In this document: piece by piece, positions 1 through 12,840 of the stretch
Layout of the letters: every line of letters begins with the position of its first letter
How positions within the stretch are numbered: the first letter of the stretch is position 1
From: Ramlibacter sp.
GTDB lineage: Bacteria > Pseudomonadota > Gammaproteobacteria > Burkholderiales > Burkholderiaceae_C
DNA length: 64,000 nt
Reading direction: 5' to 3'
Assembly: GCF_029866045.1 (NCBI RefSeq)
Contig: NZ_JARXAB010000021.1
Span: 62,001 to 126,000, forward strand
Translations under genes and position numbers: made by a program
The notes under the pieces: model-generated
What the model was told of the DNA's origin: nothing
Seen by the model: the letters and a program-made list of their open reading frames with translations, nothing else
Database searches by the model: none

Positions 1-792
1 GTCATCCTTTAGCAGGTGGCCGTACTCCTTGACCGTGACGCCGCAGCCGGAGGCATTGATCACCAGCGCCTCCACCTGACCCTGGTCCAGATAAGGCCAC
101 CAGGCGTCGATGTTGGCGCGCATCTGGGCGCGGCCGCCGTCCTGGTCGTTGAGGTGGAACTTGACCCCGCCACAGCAACCGGCGCTGGGAGCCGACAGCG
201 CCTGAATGCCCGCAGCGTCGAGCACACGCCGGGTAGCCGCGTTGATGTTGGGGGCCATCGCCGGCTGGACACAGCCTTCCAGCATCAGCACCTGGCGTGC
301 ATGGGTGCGTGTGGGCAGGGCGCCCGCGGGCCGAGCAGCAGGCACCTTGGCCTGGAGCCCGGCGGGCAGCAGGCCACGCACCGCCTGGCCCAACTTCATC
401 GCGGGGGCGAACAGGGGCGAGGGCAAGCCCTCCTTCAGCGCCCAGCGCAGCGCGCGCTGGGCCGGGCTCCGAGGCACACGGGCCTCGACGATGCGCCGGC
501 CGATGTCGACCAGGTGACCGTACTGCACCCCGCTCGGGCAGGTGCTCTCGCAGTTGCGGCAGGTGAGGCAGCGGTCCAGGTGCAGCTGGGTCTTTTCCGT
601 CGGTGCCTCGCCCTCGAGCACTTGCTTGATCAGGTAGATGCGGCCGCGTGGCCCATCGAGTTCGTCGCCGAAGATTTGGTAGGTCGGGCAAGTGGCGGTG
701 CAAAAGCCGCAGTGCACGCACTTGCGCAGGATGGCCTCAGCCTCCAGGCCATCCGCCTGGTTCTGGAACTCGGGGGCAAGACGTGTCTGCAT
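1..792 (-). CDS. glcF: Glycolate oxidase iron-sulfur subunit GlcF (truncated at window start)
   Basis: Minus-strand frame from ATG at 792: MQTRLAPEFQNQADGLEAEAILRKCVHCGFCTATCPTYQ...CLTCRNCESTCPSGVQYG..., two ferredoxin-type Cys clusters and CCG motif (SAGCCGG). The listed 2..721 ORF is a different frame. Adjacent to glcE. Confidence 0.92.
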   Translation of the reverse strand, partial: MQTRLAPEFQNQADGLEAEAILRKCVHCGFCTATCPTYQIFGDELDGPRGRIYLIKQVLEGEAPTEKTQLHLDRCLTCRNCESTCPSGVQYGHLVDIGRRIVEARVPRSPAQRALRWALKEGLPSPLFAPAMKLGQAVRGLLPAGLQAKVPAARPAGALPTRTHARQVLMLEGCVQPAMAPNINAATRRVLDAAGIQALSAPSAGCCGGVKFHLNDQDGGRAQMRANIDAWWPYLDQGQVEALVINASGCGVTVKEYGHLLKDD

Positions 793-798
793 GAAAAC

Positions 799-1956
799 TC
801 AAATGCCGGGGTAGAGCCGACCGGGGTTGAGGATGCCGGCGGGGTCGAACTCCCGCTTGAGGTCGCGGTGGATGCGTTCCAGCGTTGGGGCCAGCGGAGC
901 CAAGCGTCCGGGGCGGGCAGCGGCGGCGGGGCCACCGGCGATAAAAAGGGTCGCATGACCACCCACCGCCTGCGCGGCGCGGCGCAGGCCCTCGCCCTCG
1001 GCCGGCAGGGCGCGCACCCAGCGCTGGCCGCCATGCCACTCGATGTAGGGGGCGTCGGGCAGCGCCAGCACGGGCGCTGTCTGCGGCACCGACAGACGCC
1101 ACAGATCCCGGTCGCCGCGCGCCTCGAACCAGGGCAGGCGCAGGTCGCGCGAGGCGGTCCAGTCAGACGCCACGTCACCCAAGCGCTCACCGCCCAGGCG
1201 CTGGCAGGCGGCGGCCACTGCGGCAACGGCCCCGCGCAGGCGCAGGTAGAGGGTAGGCACGCCCGCGTCGTCGACCCAGGCGCTGGCGTTCAGCGGCAGG
1301 CTTTGCCCGCCCCACTCGTTCAGGCGTCGCAGGGCTTCCTCCTGACTCATTTCGAAGCGCAGCGTGGCTTCGGCCGGCGCAACCGGCAGCACCTTGAGGC
1401 TCACCTCGGCGATCAGGCCCAGCGTGCCCATGGACCCCGCCAGAAGCCGCGAGACGTCGTAGCCGGCCACGTTCTTCATGACCTGCCCGCCAAAGACCAG
1501 CGTCTGGCCGCGGCCGTTGATGACTGTGGCGCCCAGCACGAAATCACGCACCGAGCCGACGCTGGCGCGGGCCGGGCCCGACAGGCCGGCGGCGACCATG
1601 CCGCCCACGGTGGCGCCCCCGCCAAAGTGCGGCGGCTCGAAAGGCAGGCACTGGCCCTGCGCGGCGAGAAGCGCCTCGAGCTGCGAAAGCGGCGTGCCGG
1701 CGCGGGCGGTGACCACCAGCTCGCTGGGCTCGTAACTGACGATGCCACTGAGATCAGCGGTTGAGAGGGTTTCACCGGCCTGCGCCGGCTCGCCGTAAAA
1801 GGCCTTGCTGCCACCGCCACGAATGCAAAGCGGCTGGCTCCGGGCGGCGGCATCGCGTATGCGCTCGGCCGCCTGCACCAGCGCCGAGGCTGCCTCGGAC
1901 GCAGAGGACGCGGTGGCGGGAGCGGGCTCGGTGGGCAGGGCGGCGGCCGACATCAT
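799..1956 (-). CDS. glcE: Glycolate oxidase FAD-binding subunit GlcE
   Basis: MMSAAALPTEP...CIRGGGSKAFYG...LVVTARAGTPLSQLEALLAAQGQCLPFEPPHFGGGATVGGMVAAGLSGP..., FAD-linked oxidase family, upstream of glcF in the same direction. Confidence 0.92.
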   Translation of the reverse strand: MMSAAALPTEPAPATASSASEAASALVQAAERIRDAAARSQPLCIRGGGSKAFYGEPAQAGETLSTADLSGIVSYEPSELVVTARAGTPLSQLEALLAAQGQCLPFEPPHFGGGATVGGMVAAGLSGPARASVGSVRDFVLGATVINGRGQTLVFGGQVMKNVAGYDVSRLLAGSMGTLGLIAEVSLKVLPVAPAEATLRFEMSQEEALRRLNEWGGQSLPLNASAWVDDAGVPTLYLRLRGAVAAVAAACQRLGGERLGDVASDWTASRDLRLPWFEARGDRDLWRLSVPQTAPVLALPDAPYIEWHGGQRWVRALPAEGEGLRRAAQAVGGHATLFIAGGPAAAARPGRLAPLAPTLERIHRDLKREFDPAGILNPGRLYPGI

Positions 1957-1966
1957 GGCCTCGATG

Positions 1967-3013
1967 TTATTCGCCCCGCAGGGGGTGGGCCGAGCGGCCG
2001 GGCAATGGCCCCTCGGACGAGCCATCTGCAAGCCCCGATGAGAGCGCTTGCGCAGGCACCGGTGCCGCCCGAGGCCCCGGGTCGGCGCAAAAATTGACCG
2101 GCAAGCCCGGCACCTCGACACGCGTCCACAGCACATGGCCGGACAGGGGGCATGCGGCCAGTTCGGCGGCCGAGCGGCCCTGGCGTGCGGTGGTGAGGTA
2201 GAGGGTGCGCAGGTCTTCGCCGCCAAAGCAGGGCATGGTGGGGCAGCGCACCGGTAGCGGCCAATCGGCAACGACCCGGCCATCTGGCGCCAGCCGCAGC
2301 AGTCGGCCGCCCTCGAACATGGCCACCCAATAGTGGCCCTCGGCATCGACCGCAGCGCCGTCGGGCCGGCCGCCGTAGCAGGCCGTGTCCCGGACCGGGT
2401 CGCCGCTGGGCGACCAGCCAGCCGGCTTGGGCGCGAAGCGATGAAACTCGCGCGGTCTGGTGAGGGTGCCGGTCAGCGGCTCGAGGTCCCAGGCACGGAT
2501 CACGTGGTCCGGGGTATCCGACCAGTACAGCGTGCGCTCGTCGGGTGAAAAGGCCAGGCCGTTCCCGGTGGTCGCCCCACCGGCCCGGCGGGTCAGGCCC
2601 GGCGTGCCGCGCGGGTCGAAGCAATACAGGGCGGCCTCCGGCTTGTCACGCGGCTCGTAGATCGTGCCGACCCACAGCCGACCTTCGGCATCGGCTCGAC
2701 CGTCATTGAAGCGGGTGGTGGCGGGGTCATACGGCGCAGCCACGAGCCGCTCAAGCGCGGCGCCCAAGCGCCTTGCGCGGAACAAGCCCTCGCGCAAGGC
2801 CAGCAGCAAACCGCCGCCAGCCACCGGCCCGATGCAACCGGGTTCGGACGGCAGGGACCAGCGCTGGTGGGCGCCGGTGGCGGCATCGGCCCTGCGCAGC
2901 GCACGGCCAGGAATGTCTATCCAGTAGAGCGCCGCCTCCTGAGGATGCCAAAACGGCGACTCGCCCAAAGCGTCCGGCGATTCGGTCAGTGGCGTCCAAT
3001 TCAGGGATTTCAT
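1967..3013 (-). CDS. SMP-30/gluconolactonase/LRE family protein
   Basis: ESPFWHPQEAALYWIDIPGRALRR...FNDGRADAEGRLWVGTI...GNGLAFSPDERTLYWSDTP...PDGAAVDAEGHYWVAMFEGGRLLRLAPDG, classic SMP-30 repeats. Alternative ATG at 3028. Confidence 0.9.
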   Translation of the reverse strand: MKSLNWTPLTESPDALGESPFWHPQEAALYWIDIPGRALRRADAATGAHQRWSLPSEPGCIGPVAGGGLLLALREGLFRARRLGAALERLVAAPYDPATTRFNDGRADAEGRLWVGTIYEPRDKPEAALYCFDPRGTPGLTRRAGGATTGNGLAFSPDERTLYWSDTPDHVIRAWDLEPLTGTLTRPREFHRFAPKPAGWSPSGDPVRDTACYGGRPDGAAVDAEGHYWVAMFEGGRLLRLAPDGRVVADWPLPVRCPTMPCFGGEDLRTLYLTTARQGRSAAELAACPLSGHVLWTRVEVPGLPVNFCADPGPRAAPVPAQALSSGLADGSSEGPLPGRSAHPLRGE

Positions 3014-3070
3014 GAGGTTTGGTGGCATTGTGCACAGGCGCAATCGACGGCTGCTTCCTAGCATCGAGCC

Positions 3071-3838
3071 ATGAACCCCTACGACGGACCCCTGCACACG
3101 GCGCTGATGCCCGACCCCTCCAAGACCGCTGCCAGCGCTGCCGGACCAGCCGCGCCAGCGCCTGCCGATCCCATCGCCAATTGCCCCGGACTGGCAGCGC
3201 TGCGGTCTGAGGCCGCCCGTTACGCCCTGCTGCTGCGGCTTGCGCCTGCGCTGCGCCATGAGGCGGCGGCACCCCTGCAACCGATCGCCATGGCGGCCAG
3301 CGTGCTCGAGCGGCGGCTGGCCGCGGACGCGCCCGATTTGGCGCCCATCCGTGACAGCGCGGTGCGGCTGGTGGCCTATGCACGGGCGGCGGCGCAAGGC
3401 GGCCTGGACCTGGTGAGTTGGCTGGCCCCTGATCGGGCGGCCCAGCTTCCGCTGGCGACCGTGGTGGAGCAGACACTTGCGCTGCTGGCCACGCCCATGG
3501 GCTTCGAGGGCTTCACCCTGGTGTCCCGGATCGACGAGGCGCTGGGTGCCCAGCCGGTCCCTGCGGCAGGGCTACGCCTTGTCCTGCCGGGGTGCCTGCT
3601 TTGGCTGGGCGATCAAGCGCCCGCGGGTGGGACCTTGTGCCTGGAGACTCGGGCACACGCCCTCACCCTGCATCTGGCAGCGGCAAGCGAAAGCGGAAAT
3701 GAAAAAGCCGGCTCGCATCGCGAGCCGGCCTATCGGCGTTTGGGCTGGTCCGACATTCAGGCCTTGGGCCTGGGCGAGGGCCTGGACTTGAAGCGGGAGG
3801 GCGACGTCTTGGTGTTGACGCTGCCCGACCTGCCCTGA
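3071..3838 (+). CDS. Hypothetical protein with histidine-kinase DHp-like segment
   Basis: ORF 255 aa; LAPALRHEAAAPLQPIAMAASVLERRL resembles an H-box; the C-terminal part looks like a degenerate HATPase region without a clear N-box. Confidence 0.5.
   Translation: MNPYDGPLHTALMPDPSKTAASAAGPAAPAPADPIANCPGLAALRSEAARYALLLRLAPALRHEAAAPLQPIAMAASVLERRLAADAPDLAPIRDSAVRLVAYARAAAQGGLDLVSWLAPDRAAQLPLATVVEQTLALLATPMGFEGFTLVSRIDEALGAQPVPAAGLRLVLPGCLLWLGDQAPAGGTLCLETRAHALTLHLAAASESGNEKAGSHREPAYRRLGWSDIQALGLGEGLDLKREGDVLVLTLPDLP
3702..3729 (-). terminator. Rho-independent terminator of the porin-glnK-amtB operon
   Basis: GCCGGCTCGC-ATC-GCGAGCCGGC perfect 10-bp stem, followed on the minus strand by TTTTTC. 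Confidence 0.8.
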
Positions 3839-3843
3839 ACCCA

Positions 3844-5328
3844 TCAGCGGTGGTAGGCGGTTTCTCCGTGGCTGGAGATGTCCAGACCTTCGCGCTCTTC
3901 CTCTTCCGTGACACGCAGGCCGATGACCAGGTCAACGATCTTGTAGGCAACGAAGGCCACCACAGCGGTCCACACCACGGTGGTGAGCACCGCTTGGGCC
4001 TGGATCCAGACCTGGGCTGCGATGCCGGGGAAGTCGGCGGCGTCACCGCACTTGTTGGTCACGTAGTTGCAGATGCCCGTGCCGCCCAGCGAGGGGGAGG
4101 CGAACACGCCGGTCAGGAGCGCACCCACGATGCCGCCCACGCCGTGCACGCCGAACACGTCCAGCGAGTCGTCGGCACCCAGCAGGCGCTTCAGACCGCC
4201 CACGCCCCACAGGCAGATCAGGCCAGACAGCAGGCCGATGACGATCGCACCCAACGGACCGACAAAGCCGCAGGCTGGGGTGATGGCCACCAGACCAGCC
4301 ACTGCGCCAGAGGCGGCGCCCAGCATGGAAGCCTTGCCCTTGAGCAGCGCTTCACCGGCGATCCAGGCCAGGGTCGCGGCAGCCGTCGCCACCAGGGTGT
4401 TGACGAAGGCCAGGGCGGCGACGCCGTTGGCTTCCAGGTTGGAGCCGGCGTTGAAGCCGAACCAGCCCACCCACAGCAGCGAGGCACCGACCATGGTCAG
4501 GGTCAGGCTGTGCGGGGTCATGGACTCCTTGCCGTAGCCGATGCGCTTGCCCACCACGTAGGCACCCACCAGGCCAGCCACACCCGCGTTGATGTGCACC
4601 ACGGTGCCGCCGGCGAAGTCCAGCGCGCCCTTGGCCCACAGCCAGCCCGCACCGGCCGTGACCTTCTCGAGCGAAGCGGCGTCGGTGATGGCGTCCGGGC
4701 CGTCCCAGTACCAGACCATGTGTGCAATCGGCAGGTAGCTGAACGTGAACCACAGCACCACGAACAGCAGCACCGCGGAGAACTTGATGCGTTCTGCGAA
4801 GGCGCCGACGATCAGCGCGCAGGTGATGGCCGCAAAGGTGGCCTGGAAGGCGACGAAGGTCAGCTCCGGAATCACCACGCCCTTGCTGAAGGTTGCGGCG
4901 ACAGAGTCCGGCGTGATGCCCTTGAGGAACAACTTGTCGAGTCCGCCGATGAACGGTGAGCCGCTGGTGAACGCCACGCTGTAGCCGTAGACCACCCAAA
5001 GCACGTAGATCAGCGACGAGATCACGAAGACCTGCATCAGCACCGACAACATGTTTTTGCTTCGCACCAGGCCGCCGTAGAACAAGGCCAGGCCGGGGAT
5101 GGTCATGAGGATCACCAGCACGGTGGCGACCGTCATGAACGCGGTGTCACCCTTGTTGGGCGTGGGCGTGGCGGCGGCTTCGGCCGCTGCCGCAGGAGAA
5201 GCTGCCGCAGCAGGCGCTTCAGCGGCAGCAGGTGCCGCAGCCGGGGCGGAGGCCGGCTGCGCCAATGCGGCGCCGCCTCCGGTCAGAAGGCCGAGCCCGA
5301 GGGCCAGGCAGATGAGAAATTTCTTCAT
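3844..5328 (-). CDS. amtB: Ammonium transporter AmtB
   Basis: Signal peptide MKKFLICLALGLGLLTGGGAALAQ, then DTAFMTVATVLVILMTIPGLALFYGGLVRSKNMLSVLMQ...WVGWFGFNAGSNLEANG...DDSLDVFGVHGVGGIVGALLTG. Confidence 0.97.
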   Translation of the reverse strand: MKKFLICLALGLGLLTGGGAALAQPASAPAAAPAAAEAPAAAASPAAAAEAAATPTPNKGDTAFMTVATVLVILMTIPGLALFYGGLVRSKNMLSVLMQVFVISSLIYVLWVVYGYSVAFTSGSPFIGGLDKLFLKGITPDSVAATFSKGVVIPELTFVAFQATFAAITCALIVGAFAERIKFSAVLLFVVLWFTFSYLPIAHMVWYWDGPDAITDAASLEKVTAGAGWLWAKGALDFAGGTVVHINAGVAGLVGAYVVGKRIGYGKESMTPHSLTLTMVGASLLWVGWFGFNAGSNLEANGVAALAFVNTLVATAAATLAWIAGEALLKGKASMLGAASGAVAGLVAITPACGFVGPLGAIVIGLLSGLICLWGVGGLKRLLGADDSLDVFGVHGVGGIVGALLTGVFASPSLGGTGICNYVTNKCGDAADFPGIAAQVWIQAQAVLTTVVWTAVVAFVAYKIVDLVIGLRVTEEEEREGLDISSHGETAYHR

Positions 5329-5353
5329 GACTTGTGTTCTCCGTGTCTGCTGC

Positions 5354-6500
<1,147 letters not shown>

Positions 6501-6548
6501 GAAACTTCTCCTTGAACGCTTGAAATTGAAAAAATGACAACTCGGTTA

Positions 6549-6564
6549 AGCAGAAGCCGTGCCA
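6549..6564 (-). promoter_or_regulatory. Sigma54 (RpoN) -24/-12 promoter upstream of porin-glnK-amtB
   Basis: Minus strand TGGCACGGCTTCTGCT; GG-N10-GC spacing; close to TGGCACGNNNNTTGCW. Confidence 0.75.
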
Positions 6565-6647
6565 CCAAGCCCACACAGGACCGGAGGGGACTGCGACCAA
6601 GGCTTAGGCTCCCAGAAGGTGCGCGGGGCAAGCGGCAAGCCCGGGCC

Positions 6648-6666
6648 GCGCACCAGTTGGGTGCGC
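6648..6666. promoter_or_regulatory. NtrC-like enhancer palindrome
   Basis: GCGCACC-AGTTG-GGTGCGC, perfect inverted repeat resembling TGCACC-N5-GGTGCA, about 85-100 bp upstream of the sigma54 site. Confidence 0.65.
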
Positions 6667-6722
6667 CGACGCACGTTTGGCTACACCTCTTGCTAGCATG
6701 CCGAGGCAGGGGGGTCTGGGTC

Positions 6723-8462
6723 ATGAGCCTGGCATTGGTGCGCAGCCGCGCGTTGCTGGGTCTGGAGGCCCGGCCGGTCACCGTCGAGGTGCACCTGGCC
6801 CCGGGCCTGCCGGCATTCCATCTGGTCGGACTGGCCGACACGGAGGTCAAGGAGTCCCGCGAGCGGGTGCGGTCCGCCTTGCTCACCTGCGGCCTCGAGT
6901 TCCCCCACAACCGGCGCATCACGGTCAACCTGGCCCCGGCCGACCTGCCCAAGGATTCGGGTCGCTTCGACCTTCCGATCGCCATTGGCATCCTGCTGGC
7001 CAGCGGCCTGCTCGATCCAGCCAAGGCGGCCGACTTTGAATTTGCAGGTGAGCTCTCACTCTCGGGAGATCTCCGGCCAGTTCGAGGTGCGCTGGCCATG
7101 AGTTTGGCCTTGGCGAGGGAGGCGCGGCTGACAGATCCGAGCCTTGCCCCACCTGCAGAAGCGGGGCGGGAGGCCGATCCGATGGCACCGCCGCCCCGGC
7201 CAACGCGGCTGGTGCTCCCGCCTGGCAGCGCCGAGGAGGCGGCCCTGGTGCCCGGTGCCAGCGTCTGGCGAGCCCGGCACCTGATGGATGTGGTCCTGCA
7301 TCTTCAGCCTGCGGACCGAGCCCCGCCCGGGACGGCCCACCCGCCAGCCGAGGCACAGAGCGGGATCGAGGCTGAGGCCTTGGCCAGCGCGGGCGCGGGC
7401 ACCTGCGCGGACGGCCCGCCCTCAACTGAGCGGGCCCCCGGGGCGGCACCCGGCACCAAAGGGGAGGTCCGATCCGGCTGGTGCCGGATGGCGCCAGCCG
7501 CGCCCCAGGCGCGTGGCGAGGACCCCGACCTGGCCGATGTCCGCGGTCAGGCCGCGGCGCGGCGCGCACTCGAGATCGCCGCCGCCGGCGGCCACGGCGT
7601 GTTGCTGGTCGGGCCGCCCGGCGCCGGCAAGTCCATGCTGGCCGAACGCCTGCCTGGGCTGCTGCCCCCACTGACGCTCGACGAGGCCCTGGAGGTGGCC
7701 GCCATCGCCGGCTTGTGTGGCACCTTCGACCCAGGCAACTGGGGCCGGCGCCCCCGCAGCAGCCCCCATCATTCGGCCAGCGCGGTGGCCTTGGTGGGCG
7801 GGGGCTCGCCGCCTCGGCCGGGCGAGATCACCCTGGCCCACCACGGGGTGCTGTTTCTTGACGAATTGCCGGAATTCCCCCGCAGCGCCCTGGAGGCCTT
7901 GCGCGAGCCGCTGGAGACCGGCCGCATCACCATCGCCCGGGCCGCCCACCGGGCCAGCTTCCCGGCGCGCTTCCAGCTGGTCGCGGCAATGAACCCTTGC
8001 CCTTGCGGCTGGCGCGGCGACAGCCGGCGGGCCTGCCGCTGCACGCCGGATCAGGTGGCGCGCTACCAAAGCCGGATCAGCGGCCCGCTGCTCGACCGAA
8101 TCGACCTCCAGGTGGAGGTGCCGGCGCTGGCGCCCCAGGAGCTGCTGGGTAGCACCTCGGGTGAAACCAGCACGACCGTCCGAGGCCGCTGCCAGGCGGC
8201 ACGCCAGCGGGCGCTGGACCGACAGGGCCAGCCCAACCACGCGCTCGCCGGCGAGGCCCTGCTGCGCCTTGCCGCGCTGAGCAACGACGGCCGCAGCCAC
8301 CTGCAATCGGCCGCTACGCGCCTGGGCTGGAGCGGCCGGGCCACCCACCGCGCGCTCCGGGTCGCCCGAACCATCGCCGACCTGGCGGGCAGCGAGACGG
8401 TGATGCCGGACCATGTGGCCGAGGCGGTGCAATACCGGCGCGCGCTGCTGGCTGCAATCTGA
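6723..8462 (+). CDS. comM: YifB/ComM family Mg-chelatase-like AAA ATPase
   Basis: MSLALVRSRALLGLEARPVTVEVHLAPGLPAFHLVGLADTEVKESRERVRSAL...GHGVLLVGPPGAGKSMLAERLPGLLPP...APHH-type SPHHSASAVALVGGGSPPRPGEITLAHHGVLFLDELPEF. Confidence 0.93.
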   Translation: MSLALVRSRALLGLEARPVTVEVHLAPGLPAFHLVGLADTEVKESRERVRSALLTCGLEFPHNRRITVNLAPADLPKDSGRFDLPIAIGILLASGLLDPAKAADFEFAGELSLSGDLRPVRGALAMSLALAREARLTDPSLAPPAEAGREADPMAPPPRPTRLVLPPGSAEEAALVPGASVWRARHLMDVVLHLQPADRAPPGTAHPPAEAQSGIEAEALASAGAGTCADGPPSTERAPGAAPGTKGEVRSGWCRMAPAAPQARGEDPDLADVRGQAAARRALEIAAAGGHGVLLVGPPGAGKSMLAERLPGLLPPLTLDEALEVAAIAGLCGTFDPGNWGRRPRSSPHHSASAVALVGGGSPPRPGEITLAHHGVLFLDELPEFPRSALEALREPLETGRITIARAAHRASFPARFQLVAAMNPCPCGWRGDSRRACRCTPDQVARYQSRISGPLLDRIDLQVEVPALAPQELLGSTSGETSTTVRGRCQAARQRALDRQGQPNHALAGEALLRLAALSNDGRSHLQSAATRLGWSGRATHRALRVARTIADLAGSETVMPDHVAEAVQYRRALLAAI

Positions 8463-9735
8463 CTGGCAGGCCTGCGACAGCCCCCCGGAGAGGGCCGCAA
8501 CGGCCACCATAGCGAACACACGCGCCCAGGCAGCAGCCTGCCGTTCAGGCCGGGCCCCTGGGTCGCACACCGAGACGCCATGTACAGACAGCAGCCCCTT
8601 CGCCGCCGCAGCCTCCCCGCGTCCAGCACCGCCGCACTGCCCCCGCCGTCGCAGTCGCATGAAGGGGCGGGAGGGCCACCCGGTGCCCAAGCTCGCAGGG
8701 CACCCGACGGCGGGAGGGGTCCAGGCTTGGCGCGTGGCGCAGTCCCCGCGCTCGTACCTCCATCCGCACCGTCCTGCCACGCCCGGGCCCGACAACGCCT
8801 TTACCGGGCCGTCGACCATCTGACCTTCCGCGGCGCTCTGGTCCCCCTGGTGTCGAGCCTGCTGAAGCTGGGCACCACCGCGATCTCGGGGGAGGGCGCA
8901 TTGCGCCACACGCTGCTGGGCGCAGCCGGTACCTCCGCCGTTCAAAGCTTGCTGGGCATGGCCTCCGCCGGCGACCGGGAGCACAGCTTCGGCTGGGTGA
9001 GCACCCTGGCGCCCAGCACAAGCCTGGCGCCCCCGCCGAGCGTGGCGCGTTGGGGGATATCCGCCTCAGACGCGGACCAGCGGCGGCTGGCCACCATCGA
9101 CCGCTGGATGGCCGTCATCGACGCGGGTCATGTCCCGGTGAACGCCCTGCCCACGCAGGGCCGTGACGGGCTGGAGCAAGCCCAGGCGCGCCTGCACGCA
9201 CAGCTACTCGCCGAAAGGGACCAGGCCGATGTCCTCGCTGGCGTGGTCGCGCTGGCGGTGCTGGTCCTGGACGGCATGGCCGCTGCACGCGCCCAGCATG
9301 ACGCCAACGGCGGTCGGCTCGAGGCCGGTCCCTGCCTGTTCATCCTGGTCCACATGGGTCTGTCCCTGCTGCTCGACGCCGCCGCCTGCCATTGGCAGAT
9401 GAAAACGCGCAGCCCGTTGGCTACAGCCTACCCACGTCAGGCGCTGTGCCAGCCGCCCCCGAGCACACAGGTGGGACAGATGGGACCCGCAGCCCAAGGG
9501 GGGCCCGTGGCGGCGCTTGCGCCGCTACCGCGATTGCCCCAGGTGGCTGCCTTGCCTGCAGACAGGGTCGCTCCGCGCTTTTTCGCCGGCGGTGCCGGAG
9601 CCGCACCTGACCGGCCGGGAAGCCGCGGGGACATCGAGCCCGAACAAAGCCCAGAGGAGAGCCCAGAGGAGAGCCTGGCGGGAGAAGGGAGCGACAGCGA
9701 CCTGGAAGCCGGCTGCCAGATCGCCCCCCTGCCGC

Positions 9736-12546
<2,811 letters not shown>

Positions 12547-12602
12547 GACTCACCTGGCTGGGTTGGGGCCGGCGTCTTGGAGACGGCGCGACGTTGGAGC
12601 GA

Positions 12603-12690
12603 GGTGAGCGCAGTTGGGGCGAAATTCGACTCAAGCCTGACGAAGGCCCTGCCTAAAAAGGCCGGGACACCGCTGCAACGCTCCTTGAGT
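12603..12690 (-). ncRNA. SAH riboswitch upstream of metH (part 2)
   Basis: Minus strand ACTCAAGGAGCGTTGCAGCGG...CAGGCTTGAGTCGAA...CAACTGCGCTCACC: P1 ACTCAAG/CTTGAGT, conserved GGAGCGyTGCA, CAGGCT, and GCGCTCA pseudoknot strand, matching the known SAH riboswitch core. A TTAAAAT -10-like box lies just upstream. Confidence 0.88.
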
Positions 12691-12840
12691 GCGCACATTT
12701 TAACGGCGCAGGCCCGCTTGTTGGTCGGCGTCAGGGCCGCAGGGGCATGGGCGCGCCCGGTCCGCAGATGGTGCCAGCAGCCCGGCGCCCGCCGGGCGTC
12801 CACCCGAAGCCGGATCCCGGCCCCTTTGCAGGAAACACCT

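Noticed and set aside
16-1764. 582-aa plus-strand ORF opposite glcE/glcF
   Set aside because: Antisense of well-supported glc genes; typical long spurious ORF in high-GC DNA.
7422-8984. 520-aa minus-strand ORF
   Set aside because: Shadow of comM and the neighbouring orphan ORF; no recognisable domain.
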